Assembly: GCA_029572815.1 (NCBI GenBank)
Contig: JAKPUQ010000041.1
Span: forward strand, 1-50,837
Reading direction: 5' to 3'
DNA from: Bacillota bacterium
Lineage (GTDB): Bacteria; Bacillota; Clostridia; Oscillospirales; Ruminococcaceae
DNA length: 50,837 nt
Shown: positions 23,399 through 31,825 of the stretch, piece after piece
How positions within the stretch are numbered: position 1 is the first letter of the stretch
Layout: each line of letters begins with the position of its first letter
The notes under the pieces: model-generated
Told to the model about the DNA's origin: nothing
Databases searched by the model: none
What the model saw: only the letters and a program-made list of their open reading frames with translations
Made by a program: the position numbers and the translations under genes

Positions 23399-24565
23399 AT
23401 GCCAAAGCTTTCAAGCAGAACAGAGACATTTACAGATTCCGTCATAAGGCGTATGACGAGAATTTCAAATAAATACGGCGCAGTTAACCTGTCCCAGGGC
23501 TTCCCCGATTTTGAGCCTCCCCGCGAGATACTTGACCGCCTTGCGCAGGTCACAAACGAGGACTTCCACCAGTACTCAATAACATGGGGCGCTCAGAATT
23601 TCCGCGAGGCTCTTGCGGACAAGCAGTCTGCACTCATGGGCAGGAAAATAGACCCCAACGGCGAGATAGTCGTTACCTGCGGAAGCACCGAGGCTATGAT
23701 GGCGGCAATGATGACCGTCACAGACCCCGGGGACAAGGTAATCGTGTTCTCGCCCTTCTATGAAAATTACGGCGCAGATACCATTCTCTCGGGAGCCGAG
23801 CCTATTTACGTTCCCCTGATACCGCCGGAATTCAGCTTCGATGCAGACGTTCTTGAAGCGGCATTCAAACAGCACCCTAAGGCCATAATCCTCTGCAATC
23901 CCTCCAATCCCTGCGGAAAGGTGTTCACACTGGAGGAACTTCAGATCATAGCTGACTTCGCTAAGAAGTACGATACCTTCGTCATCACCGACGAGGTCTA
24001 TGAGCATATAGTTTACGCTCCCCATAAGCACATTTATTTTGCTTCGCTGCCGGATATGTGGGAGAGGACAATTTCGTGCTCCTCACTTTCCAAGACCTAC
24101 TCCATCACAGGCTGGCGACTTGGCTATGTCATAGCACCGCCCGAGATAATCGACACCGTCAAGAAGGTGCATGACTTCCTCACCGTGGGAGCTGCAGCGC
24201 CTCTCCAGGAAGCAGCCGTTACGGGACTTCGCTTCGGAGCTGACTACTATCAGTGGCTACAGGACAAGTACACCGAAAAGAGACAGCTCTTCCTTGACGG
24301 ACTTGACCGCATTGGTCTCAGCCATACAGTTCCTCAGGGAGCCTATTACATACTTCTTGACATATCAGAGTTCGGCTATGAGAGCGACCTTGATTTCTGC
24401 GAGAAGCTGGCTGAATATGTAGGCGTTGGAGCAGTTCCCGGCTCAAGCTTTTTCAAGGAGCCTGAAAACAGGTATATCAGGTTCCATTTTGCAAAGAAGA
24501 ACGATACACTGAACAGCGCGCTTGAGCGCCTTTCGGATATCAGAAAGAAAATGCCAAAGGCATGA
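23399..24565 (+). CDS. Class I/II aminotransferase (glutamine transaminase K / aromatic-methionine type)
   Basis: A 388-residue PLP aminotransferase. Visible landmarks are NLSQGFPDFEPP, GSTEAMMAAMM, LCNPSNPCGKVF, VITDEVYEHIVY and the PLP lysine in SSLSKTYSITGWRLGY (about Lys 231); the C-terminal Arg is in RYIRFHFAKK. Relatives act on phenylpyruvate, 2-oxo-4-methylthiobutyrate or aspartate. It would complete a route between a carboxylic acid and an amino acid with the ligase and oxidoreductase upstream. AGGAGG precedes the ATG. Exact substrate is inferred only. Confidence 0.88.
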   Translation: MPKLSSRTETFTDSVIRRMTRISNKYGAVNLSQGFPDFEPPREILDRLAQVTNEDFHQYSITWGAQNFREALADKQSALMGRKIDPNGEIVVTCGSTEAMMAAMMTVTDPGDKVIVFSPFYENYGADTILSGAEPIYVPLIPPEFSFDADVLEAAFKQHPKAIILCNPSNPCGKVFTLEELQIIADFAKKYDTFVITDEVYEHIVYAPHKHIYFASLPDMWERTISCSSLSKTYSITGWRLGYVIAPPEIIDTVKKVHDFLTVGAAAPLQEAAVTGLRFGADYYQWLQDKYTEKRQLFLDGLDRIGLSHTVPQGAYYILLDISEFGYESDLDFCEKLAEYVGVGAVPGSSFFKEPENRYIRFHFAKKNDTLNSALERLSDIRKKMPKA

Positions 24566-24566
24566 G

Positions 24567-24612
24567 AATAAAACAAGCCCCGAAGTATTAATACTTCGGG
24601 GCTTGTTTTATT
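24567..24612. terminator. Perfect 46-bp palindromic bidirectional terminator
   Basis: The whole 46 bp is a perfect palindrome centred between 24589 and 24590, with stem AAAACAAGCCCCGAAGTATT and T-rich ends on both strands. It serves both the aminotransferase and the convergent ABC operon. Confidence 0.95.
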
Positions 24613-24618
24613 CGTTTT

Positions 24619-25338
24619 TTACTGAGCGGTAACAGCTTCCTGTACGGCTTCGGCAGCCTCATTCTGTGAAGCGGTCTTGCCGTTTATAAGCTCGATTATC
24701 CTGTCGCCGTAGGCTGCACACTTATGAGAGTGTGTAACCTGAAGTATAGTGATGCCCTTCTGCTTGTTTATCTCAGAGAAGAGCTTCATTATCTCGGCAC
24801 CTGCGTTGGAGTCAAGGTTTCCTGTAGGCTCGTCAGCCAGGATTATCTCGGGATTGCCGATAACAGCTCTTGCGATAGCGACTCTCTGCTGCTGACCGCC
24901 CGAGAGCTCAGAGGGCTTTGCCTTGCGCTTTTCGGTAAGGCCTGTTATGCGGAGTATCTCGTCAAGCTGTGCCTGCATCTCTGCCTTGCTCTTGCCCTTT
25001 ACACTGGAAGGAAGGAGGATATTGTCCTCAACGTTGAGGTTCTGGACCAGGTTGTAGAACTGGAAGATAAAGCCTATCTTGTCAAGTCTCAGTGCAGAGA
25101 GGTCCTTCTCCTTCATTTTGCCGATATCATTTCCGCAAACATTTATAGTGCCGTTGAAGTATCTGTCAAGTCCGCCTATGAGGTAGAGGAGAGTGGATTT
25201 ACCGCTTCCCGAAGCACCCATAAGGGATACGAATTCGCCCTTTTCAACGCTGAGGGACGCTCCCGACAGCACCTTTGTCATGCTCTCGCCCTTGCCGAAA
25301 GCCTTATATACGTTATTAACTTCTATTAAATTAGCCAT
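24619..25338 (-). CDS. ABC transporter ATP-binding protein (MacB/LolD-type)
   Basis: A 239-residue ATPase with Walker A GASGSGKST (about 40-48), Q-loop [11 protein letters not shown], signature [15 protein letters not shown], Walker B IILADEPTGNLD and H-loop TILQVTHSH. It has the same exporter-type Q-loop as the ATPase at 6901 but is a distant paralogue. It is the last gene of a three-gene operon, 13 bp behind the permease. A short Ala/Glu-rich tail ends the protein. Confidence 0.92.
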   Translation of the reverse strand: MANLIEVNNVYKAFGKGESMTKVLSGASLSVEKGEFVSLMGASGSGKSTLLYLIGGLDRYFNGTINVCGNDIGKMKEKDLSALRLDKIGFIFQFYNLVQNLNVEDNILLPSSVKGKSKAEMQAQLDEILRITGLTEKRKAKPSELSGGQQQRVAIARAVIGNPEIILADEPTGNLDSNAGAEIMKLFSEINKQKGITILQVTHSHKCAAYGDRIIELINGKTASQNEAAEAVQEAVTAQ

Positions 25339-25351
25339 TGAACTTTCTCCT

Positions 25352-27811
25352 TTATTCGTATTTCAGCTGTGAAACTACATCCATTTTCTTCAGTGCCCTT
25401 ATGGGGAACAGTGATACCAGTGTGAATATGCCCCAGAGGAATATTGCATAGATAACGCACTTTACTACGGGTATCAACAGAGGGATAACGTTTCCTGTTG
25501 TGTCCATCATTCTCATGAATATCACTGACATGAACATTCCTATGGGTACCGCAAACAGCAGAGCTGTTCCGGCGGCGATCATATTTTCGATAAGGAACAT
25601 TTTCGACAGCTTCTTTCTTGGCATTGCCACTGAGGTCATAACAGCGCATTCACGCTTTCTGCCCTCAAGTCCGATGAGCTGGTTGCTGACAACACCAATA
25701 AAGGTAAGTCCTACGCCGATGAGTATGAGCATATGTATGATCACCATGAGTATAGCACGGCTCACGCCAAGCTGAAGCATATATTCATTGCTGGTCATAC
25801 ACATAGGTATAAGGTCTGCGGAGTGATCCTGTATGGTCTTCTTTATCGTCTTGGGATCGTCGCCCTTGACAAAGAGATATGCAGGGTGATCGCCGTAGAT
25901 CTCCTTGTATGTGTCCTCATTGAGGACAACGCAGGTACCTGTGCCTGAGCCGTAGTCAATGTCTATCTTGCTCTTTATGGTAAGCTCTCTTTCAGCGGGG
26001 AGGTAGCCCTGTGCCATAAAGGTCAGCTTTACCTTGTCGCCTACCTCGAGACCGTAATCCTTCATCAGCACCTTTCCGAGGCATACCTCATCGGCGCCGA
26101 TATGGTCATCACAGCCCTCAAAGGTATCCACCAGCTGATTTCCGCCGTCCTTCCAGCCGTAGAGATATAAGATCTCTTCCTTCTGCTTTTCGCCGACTTT
26201 CACATAGTCCTGAGTAAGGTAGAAAAACTCGGTCTGCTCCACGCCGTCAAGCTGGTCTATATAGGTGAGCATTGTGGGCTTGGTGCCGGAAAGTGCGTTT
26301 ATGACGTCGCACTTGAACACCTGCTTTGAGTAAACGTTGGAAAGAGAATTGGAGAACATATAGATAACAAGAGCAAGTGCTGCGGCTGTAACGCAGAGCA
26401 CAGAGCTTCCTACTGTGGATTTTTTTGCTCCTGCTTCAACTGCCGCAAGATGTGCGATAGGCCAGTTCAGCTTATCAAAGAGCTTTGCAAGAAGCCCTGC
26501 GATGCCTCTGGTAACGTAGTTGAAAAGAAGTGCTGCGCCTGCTATTACACAGATGAAGCAGATCATATTTGTTGTAAAGCTGTCCTTGAAGAAGAAGGTG
26601 ACAGCTGCTGTGATAAGGAGCAGAGCTCCGATGACTGTTGCTGCCTTGCTGGGCTTGTATTCGGTCTCTTTGGTGTTGAAGATGATGTCGCGGATGGGCA
26701 CTCTCAGAGCCTTTACGCTCTCCTTTATGGGGCAGAGGCTCTCGATGATGACAGCTCCCAGGATAACTCCGATGTATACGTAGAACTTCGGCATGGGCAC
26801 CTTGGGACGTATCGCATCTTCAACTATGAGCATGGAGTTGAACAGAGGCTCCTTTATAAGAATGTAGAGAAGTATACCTATACAGCTTCCTGCAAGTCCG
26901 AAGAGCGCATTCTCAAAAATGAGGGCAAATGTGGCCTTTGCGGGGGAAACTCCCAGGCTTCGGAATGTACCTACAACGGACATCTTGTCGCTTATCATAC
27001 GCTCGGATACGGATACCGTTACGAATATTACCAGGAGCATACAGATAGCAAAGAGTATAAGGAATATGCGTGAAATTCCCTTTATGGAATCCTCAAGGTC
27101 CTTGTCCTCAAGGAAGTTGGTCACCTCAGCTGTGGGGTACTTATCCTTGAAGAACTTTTCTGCGTCCTTTATCTGACTGTCATCCTTGACGTCAACCAGT
27201 ACAGAGGTGATCTCTGCTTCTCCGCTGAGAGAGAGATCCTTCATATCCTCCAGGCTTATTACTATGACCTTATCGCTCATTGAGAAAAGTCCCTGCTTTT
27301 CCTCAATTGTACCGACGGTGAATTCAACGGGAACGTCTCTGTCTCCGTGGAGGACTATCTTGTCACCCTCCTCAAAGCCGAATTCCTCAGCAAAGTTCTT
27401 GCTGATACCAGCCTTCTTGCCGTCTATCTGAATTTCATCGCGTATGACGTTCATATTCTTGCCTTCCTCGGGATCAACAGCTACAACAGTTGCCTCACCT
27501 CGGTTGACATAGGAATAATCGCTGTCTATCCTTCTGTCGAAGTAGCAGGAAATACCGGCGATTCTCAGGATATTGCAGTCGGGAGCACCGTCTGCAAAGT
27601 CATCTCCTACGGGGGATTTAGTATCTACTTCAAGATCGCTTGAGCCTGCCATAGTTGAGAAAAGACCTCTCAGCATTGTCTTGAGGGAGCCGCTGAGGTC
27701 CATACATATCATAGCTGTGAAGCTGCACACGATAATACAGATCAGCAGAAGAAGAGTTCTCAGCTTATGGGCAAATATGTCCTTGAAAATATGCTTGAAT
27801 ATCAGTCTCAT
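25352..27811 (-). CDS. FtsX-type ABC permease
   Basis: An 819-residue membrane protein with one N-terminal helix (LRTLLLLICIIVCSFTAMICM), an extracytoplasmic domain, an FtsX domain (about 245-380; ISRIFLILFAICMLLVIFVT and MISDKMSVVGTFRSLGVSP), a pair of helices in the middle, a second extracytoplasmic domain and a final FtsX domain (ILMVIIHMLILIGVGL to the end). Works with the ATPase at 24619. Its start lies 3 bp from the stop of the M13 peptidase gene, so expression is coupled with that peptidase. Confidence 0.9.
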   Translation of the reverse strand: MRLIFKHIFKDIFAHKLRTLLLLICIIVCSFTAMICMDLSGSLKTMLRGLFSTMAGSSDLEVDTKSPVGDDFADGAPDCNILRIAGISCYFDRRIDSDYSYVNRGEATVVAVDPEEGKNMNVIRDEIQIDGKKAGISKNFAEEFGFEEGDKIVLHGDRDVPVEFTVGTIEEKQGLFSMSDKVIVISLEDMKDLSLSGEAEITSVLVDVKDDSQIKDAEKFFKDKYPTAEVTNFLEDKDLEDSIKGISRIFLILFAICMLLVIFVTVSVSERMISDKMSVVGTFRSLGVSPAKATFALIFENALFGLAGSCIGILLYILIKEPLFNSMLIVEDAIRPKVPMPKFYVYIGVILGAVIIESLCPIKESVKALRVPIRDIIFNTKETEYKPSKAATVIGALLLITAAVTFFFKDSFTTNMICFICVIAGAALLFNYVTRGIAGLLAKLFDKLNWPIAHLAAVEAGAKKSTVGSSVLCVTAAALALVIYMFSNSLSNVYSKQVFKCDVINALSGTKPTMLTYIDQLDGVEQTEFFYLTQDYVKVGEKQKEEILYLYGWKDGGNQLVDTFEGCDDHIGADEVCLGKVLMKDYGLEVGDKVKLTFMAQGYLPAERELTIKSKIDIDYGSGTGTCVVLNEDTYKEIYGDHPAYLFVKGDDPKTIKKTIQDHSADLIPMCMTSNEYMLQLGVSRAILMVIIHMLILIGVGLTFIGVVSNQLIGLEGRKRECAVMTSVAMPRKKLSKMFLIENMIAAGTALLFAVPIGMFMSVIFMRMMDTTGNVIPLLIPVVKCVIYAIFLWGIFTLVSLFPIRALKKMDVVSQLKYE

Positions 27812-27814
27812 CGC

Positions 27815-29857
27815 TTACCACCTGCTTACCCTTTCCTCGGGAGCGACATACATTCCGTCGCCCTCCTTCAAATCATATACCTCGTTGAACTTTTTGTTCG
27901 AGGCAAGCACGGCGTTTACGCGGACTTTTCCGGGACTGTGCTCATCTTCACTGAGCAGTTCTACTGCGTCAGAATCCACAGCCAGTGTGCACCATATCTC
28001 GGCATAGCTCTTGAAAAGCTTCTTCAGCTCCTCGGGATCGTCAACTATATTGGTAACGCACTCCAGAGAGCTGAGGTCGGCGTAATTCTCGCCATTGGTG
28101 AGCTTTCCGTCAACATGGAAGACCTCCATGATGGTGTAGCTGCTGTAATACTCAGAGAGGGCGTCGGCACGTTCCTCAAGTATCTTTCTGTCAGCCTCGT
28201 TTATCCAGTCGGGATTTAACTTGCCGTCGGGATCGTACTTTATACAGTTGGAGTCAAAGGCGTGGCCTATCTCATGTGCCACAACTGTGCCCAGTGCGCC
28301 CAGATTCTCTGCTTCGCTCCTGTCCGGATCAAAGAAGGGAGGCTGCATGATCGCAACTGTGATGTTTATTGAGTTGCAGGGGAGATACTGCGCGTTTATA
28401 GTGTTGGCAGTCATCAGGGGCTTCTCTCTGTCCATAGGCGAGCCCAAAAGCTCCATTTTTCTGTTTATCTGATACTTCATTAAATTCTTGTGAGTCTCAT
28501 AGAAGTCCTTTCCCACAAGCTTTGCGTCCTTGGAATCAGTCTCGTGGTACTCACCTGTGGTTATGAGAAGGATATTGTCAAGCTTTGTTCTCAGCGCCTT
28601 ACGGGTGTCGGCTGTGAGCCAGTCCGCACCGTTTATGAGCTCTCGGTAGCTGCTGATAATATCATCAAAGAGGGTGTTGATCCCCTTTTCTATCTCAGGA
28701 GTGTAATACCTCTGAGCATAGAGCTCTGAGATCTGATATGAAAGATAGGGTGCCACAGAAGCTGCGGTGGCCTCTTCCTTTACTTCCTTGCTCTCGGGAT
28801 TGTAGTCAGCGAGTATATCATTGCTCTCGCGAATGAAACTGCCAATTTGTCCCAGATATGAGCTGAGGATAAACGACTTCCACTGCTCAAGGTGCTCCTC
28901 GGTCATGAGGTCATTTACAGCGGCGAGCTGTTCTTTGTCGCCAACGAAGATACCGTCGCCCATTTCTGTGGCATTGCCCAGGAACAGGTCTGCGAAGGAG
29001 CCGTCATAATTGCTCATTATAGCGTCGAACTCCTCAAAGCTGATCTCCTGGTTATTCATGATCATATCCATATCAAAAGTCAGATCAAAATCAGTGTGAT
29101 TTGCAATGTCAATACCGAGATATACCATCTGTCTGCCCTTTTCGTCGGCAGTTTCATAGTCATCGCCCATTACTCTGTGCATATCCCTTGCAAAGTTGTT
29201 GGCATTCCTGCAATTTCTGGGGTCATCGTTGATATCCTCCAGTGTAGAACCGAGGAAGTCGCCAATGGGATAGAGATAGAGCGCATACTTTGTGCTGTCG
29301 ATGTAATCGTGCATAACATCGAAGGTGAACATGGATCTTGCACCGTAATTCTGAACCAGATCACCCCATACATCAAAGAGGTCATTTATATTTTCTGCGG
29401 CAAGTATCCTGTCGCAGTTGCCCATTATCTCCTTTTCGGCAGTACCGTCGTCCTTGTAATCATAAGCCTGATGATAGATATCATGGATCAGCTGCTCGTT
29501 GCTTCCTGCGGGAAATTTGGTATTGTCATCGGCTATCTCCTGAACGAGTTTTGTAACAGGGTCTTCACCGTCGGGACTATCAAAGGGCGTCATTGCGTCC
29601 ATACCGTATGGTATCTCCATTTCCGACAGGGTCTTGTAATTGATATAGCCGTAGAAATCGTCCTGCGGTCTTATATCGCCCTTGTTTTTCTCCTCTGACT
29701 CTTCCTCACCGTCAGAGCCGGCTTTTACCTCGCCGTCCGAAGCAGAGGCGCTGCTGTCCTTGCTGCTGTCCTTTTTGGACGAGGCGGAGCAGCCCGCTGC
29801 ACTTGCTGTCAGCAAAGCTGCCAGAATAAGAGCGAGGAGTTTCCTGTGTTTCTGCAT
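27815..29857 (-). CDS. M13 family zinc metallopeptidase lipoprotein (PepO/neprilysin-like)
   Basis: A 680-residue surface lipoprotein. A signal peptide with lipobox TASAAGC is followed by a Ser/Lys/Asp linker, then the M13 domains. The zinc site VVAHEIGHAFD (HExxH) and the downstream GENYADLSSLE (third ligand Glu) are intact, as is the NAxYLPxxN-like NAQYLPCNSINI. M13 enzymes cut oligopeptides on the outer face. ATG 29857 was chosen for its GGAGG and lipoprotein signal; the frame is open 19 codons further. First gene of an operon with an ABC exporter, which suggests that peptide processing and transport are linked. Confidence 0.9.
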   Translation of the reverse strand: MQKHRKLLALILAALLTASAAGCSASSKKDSSKDSSASASDGEVKAGSDGEEESEEKNKGDIRPQDDFYGYINYKTLSEMEIPYGMDAMTPFDSPDGEDPVTKLVQEIADDNTKFPAGSNEQLIHDIYHQAYDYKDDGTAEKEIMGNCDRILAAENINDLFDVWGDLVQNYGARSMFTFDVMHDYIDSTKYALYLYPIGDFLGSTLEDINDDPRNCRNANNFARDMHRVMGDDYETADEKGRQMVYLGIDIANHTDFDLTFDMDMIMNNQEISFEEFDAIMSNYDGSFADLFLGNATEMGDGIFVGDKEQLAAVNDLMTEEHLEQWKSFILSSYLGQIGSFIRESNDILADYNPESKEVKEEATAASVAPYLSYQISELYAQRYYTPEIEKGINTLFDDIISSYRELINGADWLTADTRKALRTKLDNILLITTGEYHETDSKDAKLVGKDFYETHKNLMKYQINRKMELLGSPMDREKPLMTANTINAQYLPCNSINITVAIMQPPFFDPDRSEAENLGALGTVVAHEIGHAFDSNCIKYDPDGKLNPDWINEADRKILEERADALSEYYSSYTIMEVFHVDGKLTNGENYADLSSLECVTNIVDDPEELKKLFKSYAEIWCTLAVDSDAVELLSEDEHSPGKVRVNAVLASNKKFNEVYDLKEGDGMYVAPEERVSRW

Positions 29858-29970
29858 TTCAATCCTCCAATAATTATTACTTTTTGTTTTGCAAAAGCAA
29901 CTTTTATTATACATCTTATTGCAAATAATGTTGTTTTATATATACACGCTCTGCTCAGATGTATATACAC

Positions 29971-29999
29971 ATTATATACAATCTTAACATACTTGTCAA
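29971..29999 (-). promoter_or_regulatory. Promoter and possible operator of the M13-ABC operon
   Basis: On the minus strand TTGACA (29999-29994), 17 bp, TATAAT (29976-29971). Just downstream, the palindrome TGTATATACA (29960-29969) overlaps the expected start point, and a similar TGTATATATA lies about 22 bp further. Such TGTAT-type palindromes near ABC genes can be GntR operators, but no regulator gene is adjacent. Confidence 0.8.
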
Positions 30000-30040
30000 G
30001 CCCTTTTACAAAATTTTTCCTTTTTCTTTACCATTGTACA

Positions 30041-30080
30041 GAAAAAGTAAGTCCCCGGCATTCCGTTGAATACCGGGGAC
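30041..30080 (-). terminator. Intrinsic terminator of the permease operon
   Basis: GTCCCCGG-ATTC stem (30051-30080) followed on the minus strand by TTACTTTTTC, just after the stop at 30093. Confidence 0.85.
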
Positions 30081-30092
30081 AGTCGTATCTGT

Positions 30093-31199
30093 TTATGATA
30101 TTGCGTACTGCACAGCCAGGAGAAGTCCGAGCAGTGCAAAGTTTATTACAGTGAACACAAGAAAGTACCTGCCTGTCTGCGCACCATCACTGCGGCGGTA
30201 GAACTGGAAGGAGATAAGGCTGGCAAGAGAGGCGATTATAGTTCCTAAGCCGCCGATATCCACGCCCAGAAGGAGCTGGGTACCGTTGCCGGTGAACTCC
30301 GCAAGCATTACTGCCGCAGGCACATTGCTGATGACCTGTGAAAGCGCCGCAGAGACTATAAGCTCCCGTCCCTCAAGGATACTGGAGAAAAAGCTGCTGA
30401 CCGCGTCTATACGGGCGATATTGCCCACGAACACAAAAAAGCACACGAATGTGGCAAGGAGAGCATAGTCCACCTTGCCGAAAATGCGCCAGTCGCAGAC
30501 TGCGACAGCAAGAACTGCTCCCGCAAGACATACCCAGTCGGGAACGATGCGGAATACAGCTGCAATACACAGCAGGAAAAGCGCAGCAAACACTGCTGTT
30601 TTTACAACAGGCAGCTTTGCGCCGCTGCTTTCGGGAGCCTCACACTTATTCTTCGGCAGCAGCAGGGTGAGCCCCATAACTGCCGCGAGTCCCACAGCTC
30701 CCACAGGGAGCATGGTCCTGAGAAAGGTGAGAGCGGTAAGTCCGTATTTATCATACAGGAACAAATTCTGTGGATTTCCCACGGGAGTCATCATGCTTCC
30801 CAGATTTGCGGCAGCCGTCTCCAGCACCACCGTGAGAATGAGACTGCGCCGGTCATTTATACTGCGGTATATGAGCAGCGTCAGCGGCACAAATGTAATG
30901 AGCGCCACGTCATTGGTGACCAGCATTGCACTGAAATAGCATATGAGCGTCAGCACAGCGCCAAGTCTGCGGACAGTCCCTGTCTTTCGGAGTATCGCCC
31001 TTGTAGCGGCGTCAAAAATACCAGCGCTGCGGAGCCCCGCAACCGCTGCCATCAGGGCAAAAAGCTCTATTAGCACCGTTCTGTTGCAGTAGCCGATGTA
31101 CTCCTTGTCGGGGGGCACTATGAACACAGTTATGACTGCCAGCAGGAAGGCGATCGTCAGTACAGGCTGCGCTTTTATGAAAGCCAGAGCCTTCTTCAT
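30093..31199 (-). CDS. SLC13/ArsB-like ion transporter (CitMHS superfamily)
   Basis: A 368-residue permease with about ten hydrophobic segments. Motifs SAMLVTNDVALITFVPLTLL and GSMMTPVGNPQNLFLYDKYG, with a second-half SQVISNVPAAVMLAEF, match the IT-superfamily fold shared by arsenite, citrate, dicarboxylate and Na/H antiporters. Each half carries the characteristic (T/S)N-x-P/V signature. The start overlaps the GNAT gene stop (ATGA), so the two are cotranscribed. Transported ion not determined. Confidence 0.85.
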   Translation of the reverse strand: MKKALAFIKAQPVLTIAFLLAVITVFIVPPDKEYIGYCNRTVLIELFALMAAVAGLRSAGIFDAATRAILRKTGTVRRLGAVLTLICYFSAMLVTNDVALITFVPLTLLIYRSINDRRSLILTVVLETAAANLGSMMTPVGNPQNLFLYDKYGLTALTFLRTMLPVGAVGLAAVMGLTLLLPKNKCEAPESSGAKLPVVKTAVFAALFLLCIAAVFRIVPDWVCLAGAVLAVAVCDWRIFGKVDYALLATFVCFFVFVGNIARIDAVSSFFSSILEGRELIVSAALSQVISNVPAAVMLAEFTGNGTQLLLGVDIGGLGTIIASLASLISFQFYRRSDGAQTGRYFLVFTVINFALLGLLLAVQYAIS

Positions 31200-31651
31200 G
31201 AGCGCTCCTTGGTCATGAGCCCGTAGTCAGAGAGCCTGTAGCCCTCGCCGAAATAGCAGGCGTAGGCAGCCTCATTGTCCTGCTCGACCTCCATTTTGAA
31301 GCGAACAGCCTCGGGAAATGTCTTCTCGATATGTCTGAGCATCTCTGTACCGATACCGAAGCGGCGGTACTCGGGCTTGATGTAAAGGTCCTCCAGCCAG
31401 ACGCATACTCCGCCGTATTCGGTGGTATAGCTGACCGATGTCATGGCATAGCCTGCCACGCTGTCGTTATGCTCGGCAATGAAGCCGCGGAGATAGGGAA
31501 GGTCTCCGATACAGTCGCGGAAATCCTGTTCCAGTACGCTGTCGGGAGATGTATGTATCACCGCGGGAGAATCGTAGAAAACTCTCATCATGGAGAGTGC
31601 CTCCGTCCTGTCGTTTTCGTTCATAGGGCGGATATTTATTTCATTTTCCAT
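31196..31651 (-). CDS. GNAT family N-acetyltransferase
   Basis: A 151-residue acetyltransferase. The acetyl-CoA site is visible as VCVWLEDLYIKPEYRRFGIG (R/Q-x-x-G-x-G/A form) followed by EMLRHIEKTF, and the C-terminal half has VEQDNEAAYACYFGEGY. Start ATG 31651 follows AAGGAAG. First gene of the unit, with its own promoter. Substrate unknown. Confidence 0.88.
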   Translation of the reverse strand: MENEINIRPMNENDRTEALSMMRVFYDSPAVIHTSPDSVLEQDFRDCIGDLPYLRGFIAEHNDSVAGYAMTSVSYTTEYGGVCVWLEDLYIKPEYRRFGIGTEMLRHIEKTFPEAVRFKMEVEQDNEAAYACYFGEGYRLSDYGLMTKERS

Positions 31652-31683
31652 ATTATCTTCCTTTCGCAATATCTGCAAAAAGA

Positions 31684-31712
31684 ATTATACCACCTTTTCG
31701 GCTTTACGTCAA
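31684..31712 (-). promoter_or_regulatory. Promoter of the GNAT-permease operon
   Basis: Minus strand TTGACG (31712-31707), 17 bp, TATAAT (31689-31684), 33 bp before the GNAT start. Confidence 0.8.
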
Positions 31713-31772
31713 TTCAAATTTTGCCCTCAGACATATCCTTACAGATATTTTTTTGATATATGAAAAACCGGC

Positions 31773-31800
31773 TTGATTTTTTGCCGCTGTGTGTTATAAT
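31773..31800 (+). promoter_or_regulatory. Promoter of the MATE gene
   Basis: TTGATT (31773-31778), 16-bp spacer, TATAAT (31795-31800); AGGAGG follows at 31815-31820 before ATG 31826. Confidence 0.7.
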
Positions 31801-31825
31801 ATTTCCTATTCGACAGGAGGTTTTT

